Assembly: GCF_026168105.1 (NCBI RefSeq)
Contig: NZ_LBMW01000005.1
Location: 1-64,000, forward strand
Length of the DNA: 64,000 nucleotides
Direction of reading: 5' to 3'
Source: Streptomyces hygroscopicus
GTDB lineage: Bacteria > Actinomycetota > Actinomycetes > Streptomycetales > Streptomycetaceae
Under the pieces are notes generated by a model, which ran no database searches, had not been told where the DNA came from, and saw only the letters and a program-made list of their open reading frames with translations. This document shows, piece after piece, positions 35,980 through 44,989 of the stretch; positions within the stretch are counted from its first letter, which is position 1; each line of letters opens with the position of its first letter. A program made the translations under genes and the position numbers.

Positions 35980-37539
<1,560 letters not shown>

Positions 37540-37920
37540 CAGTCCTCGCCGTCGTTTCTGCCCGCGGTCTGCGCGGTGGTTGTTACGGGTCTCCGTCGGG
37601 CCACGCTACAGGCTCCGCGCAAGACGCCGGTCCGAGATGGATTCGAGATGGACCGACCATCAAACCCTGCACGGGGTTCCACATGCAAATCCCGTGTACT
37701 GCCCGTACGGCACCTGTAACGCTTCCGCGACGCTTCTTTCGCGTACGGTCACGGAACGGGCACCGAGCTTGACGTGTCACTGCCCTGGGGCAGACTTGGC
37801 CGGGAATAGGCCAGTCGATCACGGAACAATCGCTGTCGATCGTCACCGACAGGGACTTCGATCACGGACCGCGGGAGCACGAACCAGCCGCTGCCGCCGC
37901 GCCGATGGGGGACGCAGAAC
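37540..37920. other. 381-bp divergent region between two Ser/Thr kinase genes
   Basis: No gene is visible. It carries the promoter at 37769-37796 for the right-hand kinase and a GATGGATTCGAGATGGA direct repeat near 37627. The left-hand promoter is not clear. Confidence 0.5.
37769..37796 (+). promoter_or_regulatory. Candidate housekeeping promoter of the PASTA kinase
   Basis: TTGACG (37769-37774) and CAGACT (37791-37796) with 16 bp between, matching the streptomycete TTGACN/TAGRNT consensus in 5 of 6 positions each. The leader would be about 120 nt. Confidence 0.5.
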
Positions 37921-39573
37921 ATGAGCCAGGACGGCGCACAGGGCCGGTATGCGGGGCGATCGGTCGCCGGCGGCCGTTACCAGCTGCGCGACTTGCTCGG
38001 CGAGGGTGGCATGGCCTCGGTTCATCTCGCCTACGACACGGTGCTGGACCGCCAGGTCGCGATCAAGACACTTCACACCGAGCTCGGTCGCGAACAGGCC
38101 TTCCGTGAGCGGTTCCGCCGCGAGGCCCAGTCCGTGGCGAAACTCACGCACACGAACATCGTCTCGGTGTTCGACACCGGCGAGGACACTCTCTTCGACG
38201 GCGGCTCCGACGCGAGCTCCGGGACGCCGACCCCGTACATCGTCATGGAGTACATCGAGGGACAGCCGCTCGGTTCGGTCCTCGACGCGGACATCCAGCA
38301 GTACGGTGCCATGCCGGCCGACAAGGCGCTGAAGGTCACCGCGGACGTACTGGCGGCCCTGGAGATCAGCCACGAAATGGGCCTGGTCCACCGGGACATC
38401 AAGCCGGGCAACGTGATGATGACGAAGCGGAACGTCGTCAAGGTGATGGACTTCGGCATCGCCCGCGCCATGCAGTCCGGCGTCACGTCGATGACGCAGA
38501 CGGGGATGGTGGTGGGCACACCGCAGTACCTGTCGCCGGAGCAGGCCCTCGGCAGAGGCGTGGACGCGCGCTCAGACCTGTACTCGGTCGGCATCATGCT
38601 GTTCCAACTGGTCACCGGACGGCTGCCGTTCGAGGCCGACTCCCCACTGGCGATCGCGTACGCACACGTGCAGGAGGAGCCCGTGGCTCCTTCGTCGATC
38701 AACCGCTCGCTGCCTCCCGCGGTGGACGCGCTGATCACCCGCGCGCTGAAGAAGAATCCCAACGAACGCTTCCCGAACGCCGAGGCGATGCGCGGCGAGT
38801 GCCTGCGTGTGGCCGCGTCGCTCACGGCCGCCGCGCCGAGCATCGTGCCCGGCGCGCAGACGTCGAACGGCGCCGGCGTGAGCTCCGCAGTCTTCCCGCC
38901 GGTCGACCAGTCGGCCCCGGCGCCGACGGGCCCCGTGCAGACGCCGTACCAGCCCGGCCCGTACGGGACCCCGGCCCCCGCGTACGGCTACCCACAGCAG
39001 GGCGGCTACCAGGCGCCGCCGCAGGCGGCCGCGTACGCCCCCCAGCAGTCCCCGGCGACCCCTCCGCCGTACAACATCACCCCGGGGCCCTCGACGCCCG
39101 CCGCGGGCGGCTCGCGCGGGCAGAAGGGCAACCGGGCCGTGGTCATCGGCTCGATCGTGGTCGCCCTGGTAGCGATCGGCGGCCTGATCACAGCGCTGAC
39201 CCTGAGCAACGGCGGCGGCAACAACGCCAACGGCGGGGGCGGCAGCAACAGCCCGAGCGCGTCCTCGTCGGCGGTCGCGGGTCACAAGGGCCCGGACACG
39301 ACCAAGACGATCGAGACGACGAAGTGCACGGAGCCCGAGGAGTCGTACAACGACCCGAAGAAGATCCGGGTGCCGGACTTCTCCTTCAAGTACATCCAGT
39401 CCGTCAAGTCCTGTTTCCAGGCCGCGGGTTGGCAGATGAAGATCAAGAACGTCGACGAGAACACCTACGGCGAGGGCACGGTCATGGACCAGTTCCCCTC
39501 CGCCGGTACGGACGTCGACCCGAAGAACGTGCCGGAGATCGAGCTCAGCGTGTCCACGGGCAATCCGTCGTGA
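37921..39573 (+). CDS. PASTA-containing Ser/Thr protein kinase
   Basis: A 550-residue membrane kinase. The catalytic domain (about 20-290) has LGEGGMASVH, VAIK, HRDIKPGN (about 157), the DFG loop and TQTGMVVGTPQYLSPEQ, all intact. A Pro/Gln/Tyr-rich juxtamembrane linker (about 310-400) precedes one membrane helix (about 407-430). The extracellular part has a Gly/Asn/Ser linker and a single PASTA-like domain (about 480-548) with VPDFSFKYIQSVKSCFQAAGW, compared with the three to four repeats of typical PknB. PASTA domains sense peptidoglycan fragments. ATG 37921 is preceded by GGGGGAC. It is divergent from the PASTA-less kinase and followed by a tandem terminator. Confidence 0.92.
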   Translation: MSQDGAQGRYAGRSVAGGRYQLRDLLGEGGMASVHLAYDTVLDRQVAIKTLHTELGREQAFRERFRREAQSVAKLTHTNIVSVFDTGEDTLFDGGSDASSGTPTPYIVMEYIEGQPLGSVLDADIQQYGAMPADKALKVTADVLAALEISHEMGLVHRDIKPGNVMMTKRNVVKVMDFGIARAMQSGVTSMTQTGMVVGTPQYLSPEQALGRGVDARSDLYSVGIMLFQLVTGRLPFEADSPLAIAYAHVQEEPVAPSSINRSLPPAVDALITRALKKNPNERFPNAEAMRGECLRVAASLTAAAPSIVPGAQTSNGAGVSSAVFPPVDQSAPAPTGPVQTPYQPGPYGTPAPAYGYPQQGGYQAPPQAAAYAPQQSPATPPPYNITPGPSTPAAGGSRGQKGNRAVVIGSIVVALVAIGGLITALTLSNGGGNNANGGGGSNSPSASSSAVAGHKGPDTTKTIETTKCTEPEESYNDPKKIRVPDFSFKYIQSVKSCFQAAGWQMKIKNVDENTYGEGTVMDQFPSAGTDVDPKNVPEIELSVSTGNPS

Positions 39574-39589
39574 CTCGCCGCTGACGCTG

Positions 39590-39630
39590 TGCGTTGCGCC
39601 CGGCACCGTGCAGGTGCCGGGCGCAACGCA
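39590..39630. terminator. First of two tandem terminators
   Basis: Perfect 18-bp stem TGCGTTGCGCCCGGCACC / GGTGCCGGGCGCAACGCA with a 5-nt loop, between the convergent PASTA kinase and bpa genes. Confidence 0.88.
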
Positions 39631-39632
39631 GT

Positions 39633-39671
39633 GCGAGGGGCCCGGCACCTGCATGGTGCCGGTCCCCTCGC
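39633..39671. terminator. Second of two tandem terminators
   Basis: GCGAGGGGCCCGGCACC pairs with GGTGCCGGTCCCCTCGC (one mismatch), immediately after the first hairpin and 13 bp from the bpa stop codon. Confidence 0.85.
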
Positions 39672-39683
39672 ATGACCTGGGGT

Positions 39684-40247
39684 TTACAGGTAAGGGCCGC
39701 CCGCGCGGCCGCCCGTGTGGCGGTCCTCCTCGCCGTCGGCGGAGCCGACGCCCGGCGGGAGGGCTCGGCGCATCTGCTCCAACTGGGCCCGCGCCGCCAT
39801 CTGCTGGGCGAACAGCGTCGTCTGGATCCCGTGGAAGAGGCCCTCCAGCCAGCCCACCAACTGGGCCTGCGCGATGCGCAGTTCCGCATCGCTCGGGATC
39901 GCCTCGTCCGTGAAGGGCAGGGAGAGCCGCTCGAGTTCCTCGACGAGTTCGGGGGCGAGACCGTCCTCCAGTTCCTTCACCGAGCTGGCATGGATCTCCT
40001 TCAGGCGCTGTCGACTCGCCTCGTCAAGAGGAGCGGCACGCACCTCCTCCAGCAACTGCTTGATCATGCTGCCAATGCGCATGACCTTCGCCGGCTGCTC
40101 CACCTGTTCCGTCACCGGGACCTCGCGGAAGTCGTCGTCTCCGGTGCCGCCGAGAGCCATTCCGTCCTGGCCCACGACCAGGATCTTCTGGGCGTTCTCC
40201 GACGACCTGTCGTTCCTCGGCATCTCCATGCCGCCATTCTCTCGCAC
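39684..40247 (-). CDS. bpa: Bacterial proteasome activator (Bpa/PafE, DUF2587)
   Basis: A 187-residue protein of the DUF2587 family, known in Mycobacterium as Bpa/PafE. It forms an ATP-independent dodecameric ring that caps the 20S proteasome. The core four-helix region (about 50-150) holds PAKVMRIGSMIKQLLEEVRAAPLDEASRQRL, HASSVKELEDGL and LVGWLEGLFHGIQTTLFAQQM. The C-terminus ends GGPYL, which corresponds to the GQYL gate-opening tail of the mycobacterial protein, with Pro at the Gln position. GTG 40247 is chosen for the GAGGAG 6 bp before it; ATG 40229 is the alternative. The proteasome genes prcBA are not in the window. Confidence 0.93.
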   Translation of the reverse strand: MRENGGMEMPRNDRSSENAQKILVVGQDGMALGGTGDDDFREVPVTEQVEQPAKVMRIGSMIKQLLEEVRAAPLDEASRQRLKEIHASSVKELEDGLAPELVEELERLSLPFTDEAIPSDAELRIAQAQLVGWLEGLFHGIQTTLFAQQMAARAQLEQMRRALPPGVGSADGEEDRHTGGRAGGPYL

Positions 40248-40310
40248 CTGTACTCCTCATCACCCACGTGCCCTCGACGGGGAGTGATCCACCCTGTCGC
40301 ATCCCGCCCG

Positions 40311-40895
40311 TCAGAGCGGAGCATCGGGGGATTCCGTGGCCGCCGGGGGCTCCGTGGCCGCCGCCGAGGCAAGGCGCTGCAGTCTGATTTCACAGTGGTC
40401 GAGCCAGAGGAGTTCGGCCTCGGTGTGCAGCACCCGCTGTTCCAGCCCGAGCAGACGGGTGACCTCGTCCCGGTGGACGGGCGGCTCGGCGAGGATCTCG
40501 CAACGCTGCCGGGTGTACTCCCGCAGTGCCTCCCTCAGATGCCGGCGCTGCACCTCGAGGACGGTCCGTACGTCGACGCCGGGCGCGCCCACGGCCATGG
40601 TCAGCTTGATCGCCAGCTCGTCGTGCGGCGGACTCGTCCACTCCACCGGGCGGGTGTACCAGTCGTGCAGTTCGGTGCGGCCCGCCGCGGTGAGCGCGTA
40701 CAACGGGCGCCCCCGCGCGTCCCGGCCCTGCTGCATGATCAGCCCGTCCCGCTCCAGGCGCGCCAGTGTCGTGTGCACCTGCTCGACGTTCAGCCCCCAT
40801 ACGGCCCCGGTCCCCGCCGTCGGCTCCGCGCGCAGCCAGGCACCGTACCCGGGTCCGCGCTCCAGCAGCGCCAGCAGGCCGTGCCATATCGACAT
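40311..40895 (-). CDS. PadR-family transcriptional regulator
   Basis: A 194-residue PadR-s2-like regulator. An N-terminal winged helix (about 1-85, MSIWHGLLALLERGPGYGAW) carries the conserved LNVEQVHTTLARLERDGLI recognition region and the wing GRPLYALTAAGRTEL. A C-terminal helical Vir_act_alpha_C-type dimerisation domain (about 95-185) follows. PadR proteins repress efflux pumps or detoxification genes; no such target is adjacent. ATG 40895 has no ribosome binding site, and CCATATCGACATGG with TACAGATA just upstream could be an autoregulatory site. It ends 64 bp before the bpa start. Confidence 0.87.
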   Translation of the reverse strand: MSIWHGLLALLERGPGYGAWLRAEPTAGTGAVWGLNVEQVHTTLARLERDGLIMQQGRDARGRPLYALTAAGRTELHDWYTRPVEWTSPPHDELAIKLTMAVGAPGVDVRTVLEVQRRHLREALREYTRQRCEILAEPPVHRDEVTRLLGLEQRVLHTEAELLWLDHCEIRLQRLASAAATEPPAATESPDAPL

Positions 40896-41051
40896 GGCCG
40901 TATCTGTAGTCCCTGGTGTGGGGGAGTGCCACCCGGCGAGGGCTCCTCCACTTGGCCGCACGACCCCCGCAGTCGAGATGCCGCGCGCCGGGGTCCGTGT
41001 GACGCTGAGGCTGTTGATCTTGCCGCCCGCACCCGGGAGGGGGTCACTCAC

Positions 41052-42140
41052 GTGACTCCATGTCTGCGTAGGCCGTCCGGATTCCGCATGCTCCGCGCGG
41101 CCGTCCTGCCGCCGGTCCTCACGACGACGGCCGTCCTCGGATACGGCATATCGCCCGCGTACGGCATCCCGCCCGGGCAGAGCAACAGGCCCGTCTTGGG
41201 CAGCCGGTCCGCCTCGTACGCCGCTCAGCCCATAGCCGACACACGGCCCGCGCCGCTCGCGTCGCGCCCGGCCGTCCAGCAGAGGCACGTCACCCGACTC
41301 GTCCACCCCGCCGATCTCTCCATGGCGTCGCCCACGGCCCCCACGCACGCCTCCGGGCCCAAGGCGTCCAGCGCACCGGCCCGCACGTCCGCTCCCGGGC
41401 CCGGCTCTGCCGCCCGGTCCACGCACCCACCAGCAGCCGGGCACACGGCGTCCCTCATACCGAGGGACCCACCCGCCAGGCCCGCGGCTTCCAGCACATC
41501 GACGCACACACCCGCCAGGCCCGCGGCTTCCCGCATACCCACGCACCCACCCGCCGAGCACACGGCTTCGGCCCCGCCCGCCCCCGCGCCCTCCGCCGCC
41601 GGGCACTCGACGCCCTCCATGGCCACGCAGGCACCCGGTCCCGGCCCGGCAGCCCCCTCCCGCCACGCGTCCGCCCGCGGGCACTCGGCGTCCCGCGGCC
41701 CCACGCGTCCAACCTCCCCCGGGCACTCCACCGCTCGACCCTCGCCCGACTCCTCCCTGGCCGGCAGTTTTCCCGGCGAGGGCCGGATACGGCCAGGACG
41801 GCCGGACCCCGAGGACGAGGACGAGTCGAACGAACCGGGCTACACGGCCCACGACCCGGCCTCACCGGCGGACCGGACGCCGACACCGTCGGACGATGAC
41901 ACCGAGGACGCAGGCTCGGGCATCGAGCCCTCGGCCGACGCCACCGACCTCGCGGCAGCCTCCCCCACGCCCTCTCGGAGCACCGCCTCGGCCACCCCGT
42001 CGCAGGACTCCGCCCTCTCGGCCCGGCAGGCCGCCGCCTCGGAACCGGTGGCGGAGATCCTGCCCCTCGGCAGCGGCCTGGTCCTCGTCGGTCTCGGACT
42101 GGCGCTCGCGCTGCTCGCCCTGCGCCTGCGGCGGGAATGA
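41052..42140 (+). CDS. Proline/serine-rich surface protein with C-terminal membrane anchor
   Basis: A 362-residue exported protein starting at GTG 41052 after GGGAGGGGG. The N-terminus (VTPCLRRPSGFRMLRAAVLP...) looks like a signal peptide to about residue 38. About 270 residues rich in Pro, Ser, Ala, Thr and His form a stalk without folded domains, with repeated THPPA, PARPAAS and HTAS phrases. An acidic patch (PDPEDEDESNE) lies near residue 260. The C-terminus is LPLGSG, a hydrophobic helix and RLRRE, the layout of a cell-wall sorting or tail-anchor signal. A sortase site is not canonical (no LPxTG or LAxTG). The whole frame continues 1.4 kb upstream in antisense to bpa and PadR and is spurious there. 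Confidence 0.75.
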   Translation: MTPCLRRPSGFRMLRAAVLPPVLTTTAVLGYGISPAYGIPPGQSNRPVLGSRSASYAAQPIADTRPAPLASRPAVQQRHVTRLVHPADLSMASPTAPTHASGPKASSAPARTSAPGPGSAARSTHPPAAGHTASLIPRDPPARPAASSTSTHTPARPAASRIPTHPPAEHTASAPPAPAPSAAGHSTPSMATQAPGPGPAAPSRHASARGHSASRGPTRPTSPGHSTARPSPDSSLAGSFPGEGRIRPGRPDPEDEDESNEPGYTAHDPASPADRTPTPSDDDTEDAGSGIEPSADATDLAAASPTPSRSTASATPSQDSALSARQAAASEPVAEILPLGSGLVLVGLGLALALLALRLRRE

Positions 42141-42153
42141 CCGACGCGCCTGC

Positions 42154-43134
42154 TCACTCCACGACCAGCAGCACCTTCCCGATGTGCCCGCTCTCTTCCA
42201 CCACCCGGTGGGCCGTGGCCGCCTCGCGCATCGGGATCTCCCGGTCGACGATCGGGCGGACATGACCGGAGGCGATCAGCGGCCAGACGTGCTCGCGCAC
42301 CGCCGCCACGATCGCCGCCTTCTCACTCAGCGGCCGTGCCCGCAGCGAGGTCGTGGTGATCGCCGCCTGCTTCCGCATCAGGGCATTGAGGTCCAGCTCG
42401 CCCTTCGTTCCGCCCTGCATACCGATGATCGCCAGGCGGCCGCTCACCGCGAGCGCCTGGACGTTTCGGCCCAGGTACTTTGCGCCCATGTTGTCGAGGA
42501 TGACGTCGGCGCCCGCCCCGGCCGTGGTCTCCCGGAGCTCCTCCACGAAGTCCTGCTCACGGTAGTTGATCAGCACGTCCGCACCCAGTTCGGCGCAGCG
42601 TTCCAGCTTCTCCTTGGTGCCCGCCGTGACCGCGACCTTCGCGCCCACCGCCTTGGCGAGCTGGATCGCCATCGTGCCGATGCCGCTGGAGCCGCCGTGC
42701 ACGAGCAGCGTCTCACCCGGACGGAGATGGGCGATCATGAACACGTTCGACCAGACCGTGCAGGCCACCTCGGGCAGCGCGGCGGCGTGGCGCACGTCGA
42801 GCCCCTCGGGCACGGGCAGCAGCTGCCCGGCCGGGACGGCAACCTTCTCGGCATATCCCCCGCCCGCGAGCAGCGCGCACACCTCGTCGCCCACGGCCCA
42901 GCCCGAGACACCGGGTCCGAGCGCGGAGATCCGTCCCGAGCACTCGAGCCCGGGGTACGGAGGCGCGCCCGGCGGCGGATTGTAGAAGCCCTGCCGCTGG
43001 AGGATGTCGGCGCGGTTGACGGCGCCGGCCGCCACATCGACCAGCACTTCGCCCTCGGCGGGTACGGGATCGGGGACCTCGGTCCACACCAGCGCCTCGG
43101 GCCCACCGGGTTCGGGAATCGTGATCGCGTACAT
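42154..43134 (-). CDS. NAD(P)H-quinone oxidoreductase (zeta-crystallin type, MDR superfamily)
   Basis: A 326-residue zinc-independent medium-chain dehydrogenase/reductase. The N-terminal GroES-like domain (MYAITIPEPGGPEALVW, NRADILQRQGFYNPPPGAP) contains the quinone-oxidoreductase phrase with Asn and Asp. A Rossmann fold (about 125-270) follows, with LVHGGSSGIGTMAIQLAKAVGAKV. The PIG3/QOR2-like sequence suggests reduction of quinones or enones with NADPH. The C-terminus (EIPMREAATAHRVVEESGHIGKVLLVVE) is complete. It converges with the surface-protein gene (13 bp between stops). Confidence 0.9.
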   Translation of the reverse strand: MYAITIPEPGGPEALVWTEVPDPVPAEGEVLVDVAAGAVNRADILQRQGFYNPPPGAPPYPGLECSGRISALGPGVSGWAVGDEVCALLAGGGYAEKVAVPAGQLLPVPEGLDVRHAAALPEVACTVWSNVFMIAHLRPGETLLVHGGSSGIGTMAIQLAKAVGAKVAVTAGTKEKLERCAELGADVLINYREQDFVEELRETTAGAGADVILDNMGAKYLGRNVQALAVSGRLAIIGMQGGTKGELDLNALMRKQAAITTTSLRARPLSEKAAIVAAVREHVWPLIASGHVRPIVDREIPMREAATAHRVVEESGHIGKVLLVVE

Positions 43135-43386
43135 GAAGGGGACGCTACTCCCCCGGGTGACCCTGTCGGCACGGGTACCGCGGAGACGGCGACACGTACC
43201 CGACGAGACGGCGACGCGTACCGGAGAAGACCGTGAGGCGTACCAGAGGACGGCGAATGGAGACCCGGGGGCAAAGCCTCCTCGGACACCGGGCAGCGGA
43301 CGGACACCGGGCAGCGGACGGAATTTTCACCCCATGGGTGACGAGATGTTCGTCAGGCCGACGCGCCATCGCGTCCCGTAGCGGAC

Positions 43387-43400
43387 GTTTCACGTGAAAC
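43387..43400. other. parS-type ParB-binding palindrome
   Basis: GTTTCACGTGAAAC is a perfect 14-bp palindrome identical to the Streptomyces parS consensus. These sites cluster around oriC and are bound by ParB for chromosome segregation during sporulation. It lies in the 295-bp gap between the oxidoreductase and moeA, not inside a gene. The rest of the gap contains short direct repeats (GAGACGGCGAC and CGGACACCGGGCAG, each twice). Confidence 0.9.
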
Positions 43401-43429
43401 ACTCCGCGATCTGACCGACCCCGCCGAGC

Positions 43430-44989
43430 TCACCCCGCCAACGGCCAGGGCAGGTGGAGGAGTTCCAATTCCTCGCCGGGGTGGGAACCACCGGGCGGTA
43501 CGACCGCGAGGGCGTCCGCGGCGGCGATACCGCGCAGCATGGCCGGGCCGTTGTAGTGCAGCGGAACTGCACGGCCGCCGCGTACTACGACGGGGATGAG
43601 CCGGGTGTCATGCGGGTGGCCGTGGACGGGATCCCTCAGCGGCAGCGTGTACGGCTCCCGAGTCACGCGGCCCGCCAGGGTGCGCAGCAGCGGCTCGGCG
43701 AGCGTGAGCAGGCCGGAGACGGCGGCGAGGGGGTTGCCGGGCAGACCGACGAGATGCCGGCCCTCACGGACGCGGGCCAGGAGCATGGGATGGCCCGGAC
43801 GCACCTTCACCCCGTCGACGAGGAGTTCGGCGCCGACCCTACGCAGGACGGGGTGCACATGATCGACGGGGCCCGCGGCCGTGCCGCCGGTGGTGACAAT
43901 CAGGTCGGCCGTCGAGGACATGACCGCCCGGTGCAGGGCCTCGGGGTCGTCCCCGATCCTGCGCACGGCCACCACGTCCGCTCCGAGCGCGCGCAGCCAG
44001 GGCGGCAGCATCGGGCCGAGCGCGTCCCGGATCAACCCGTCCCGGGGCAGGCCCTCGGTGAGCAGCTCGTCGCCCAGGACCAGGATGTCGGCGCGCGGCT
44101 GCGGCACTGCGGCGAGGGTGTCGTACCCGGCGGCCGCGGCGAGCCCGAGCACGGCCGCGGTGATCACGGTGCCCGGCGGAAGCAGTTGGTCGCCACTGCG
44201 GCACTCCTGGCCGCGCGGCCGGATGTCCTGCCCGTGCGCGAGCATGGGGGTCCCTACTGCTCTAGCGGAACCGACAGCCTGGGGGAGAGTCGTATGCAGC
44301 CGCCCCCTTGCGTCGATACGTCCGTGTTCACTGCGCAGTACCGCGGTGGTGTCGGGCGGGATGCGCGCGCCGGTGGCGATCCGCGTGGCCTCGCCGTCCT
44401 GGAGCGGCTCCGGCTTCGCGTGCCCGGCGAGCACCCCTTCCTCCCGTACGTCCCAGGGACCGGGGCCCGCGACCGCCCAGCCGTCCATGGCCGAGGTGTC
44501 GAAGGAGGGCAGGTCGGTGAGGGCGGTGAGGGGCTCGGCGAGCACCAGGCCGAGCGCCGCGTCGAGGGGGACGTCGACGACGTCCTGACACGGCACCGAA
44601 CGGGCGGCGCGCTCGGCGACGGCACGGGCTTCGGGCCAGGACGTGGCCCGGTGGTGTGGGTGGCGCCTGGACAGGGGCGTGGAGGGCTCGGCGCTCGCCG
44701 GGCCGTCCTGGTCCTCGTCCCCGCTGCCGGGGTGACGCGGGGCGCGGAGCTCGGTCCCGGACGTACGAGTGCCAGACCGGGCGGCGCCCGGCCCCGGCTC
44801 CCGCACGAGGGCGAGGGCCTCTTCCAAGTCCAGGTCGTGCTGCTCCGGCCCGTGGCGCTCGTCCGAGCTGGAGGCGGCACTGGTCTCCCCGTGACGGCAG
44901 CTCCCGCGGCTGTCGTCGACCACGGCCAGGGCCTCCTCCTCGAAGCGTTCCTCGCCGTCCGGGCGTCCCTGGTTGCCCCGCGCGGTCAT
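43430..44989 (-). CDS. moeA: Molybdopterin molybdotransferase MoeA
   Basis: A 519-residue protein for the last step of molybdenum cofactor synthesis, insertion of Mo into adenylyl-molybdopterin. The MoeA core begins near residue 118 (RATSWPEARAVAERAA) and has the substrate-loop DLPSFDTSAMDGWAV (about 165-180), TTGGTAAGPVDH and LPGNPLAAVSG in the MoaB-like domain, and a normal domain IV. The first about 115 residues are a low-complexity acidic and Gly/Arg-rich extension absent from ordinary MoeA. About 15 residues near 234-248 are encoded by a GC-rich interspersed element that appears to be inserted in frame. ATG 44989 overlaps the stop of the MobA fusion gene (ATGA), so the two are coupled. 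Confidence 0.88.
   Translation of the reverse strand: MTARGNQGRPDGEERFEEEALAVVDDSRGSCRHGETSAASSSDERHGPEQHDLDLEEALALVREPGPGAARSGTRTSGTELRAPRHPGSGDEDQDGPASAEPSTPLSRRHPHHRATSWPEARAVAERAARSVPCQDVVDVPLDAALGLVLAEPLTALTDLPSFDTSAMDGWAVAGPGPWDVREEGVLAGHAKPEPLQDGEATRIATGARIPPDTTAVLRSEHGRIDARGRLHTTLPQAVGSARAVGTPMLAHGQDIRPRGQECRSGDQLLPPGTVITAAVLGLAAAAGYDTLAAVPQPRADILVLGDELLTEGLPRDGLIRDALGPMLPPWLRALGADVVAVRRIGDDPEALHRAVMSSTADLIVTTGGTAAGPVDHVHPVLRRVGAELLVDGVKVRPGHPMLLARVREGRHLVGLPGNPLAAVSGLLTLAEPLLRTLAGRVTREPYTLPLRDPVHGHPHDTRLIPVVVRGGRAVPLHYNGPAMLRGIAAADALAVVPPGGSHPGEELELLHLPWPLAG
44245..44289. repeat. Interspersed GC-rich element inside moeA
   Basis: Begins TGGGGGTCCCTACTGC and ends CAGCCTGGGGGAGAGTC, the layout of short mosaic elements common in Streptomyces genomes; a related copy lies at 34118-34157. 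It keeps the moeA frame open and adds about 15 residues (GSARAVGTPML and flanks) between two core MoeA segments. Confidence 0.6.

Noticed and set aside
39594..41051. Upstream extension of the surface-protein frame, across bpa and the PadR gene
   Set aside because: The open frame is antisense to two well-supported genes. The surface protein starts at GTG 41052 with a good ribosome binding site and signal peptide.
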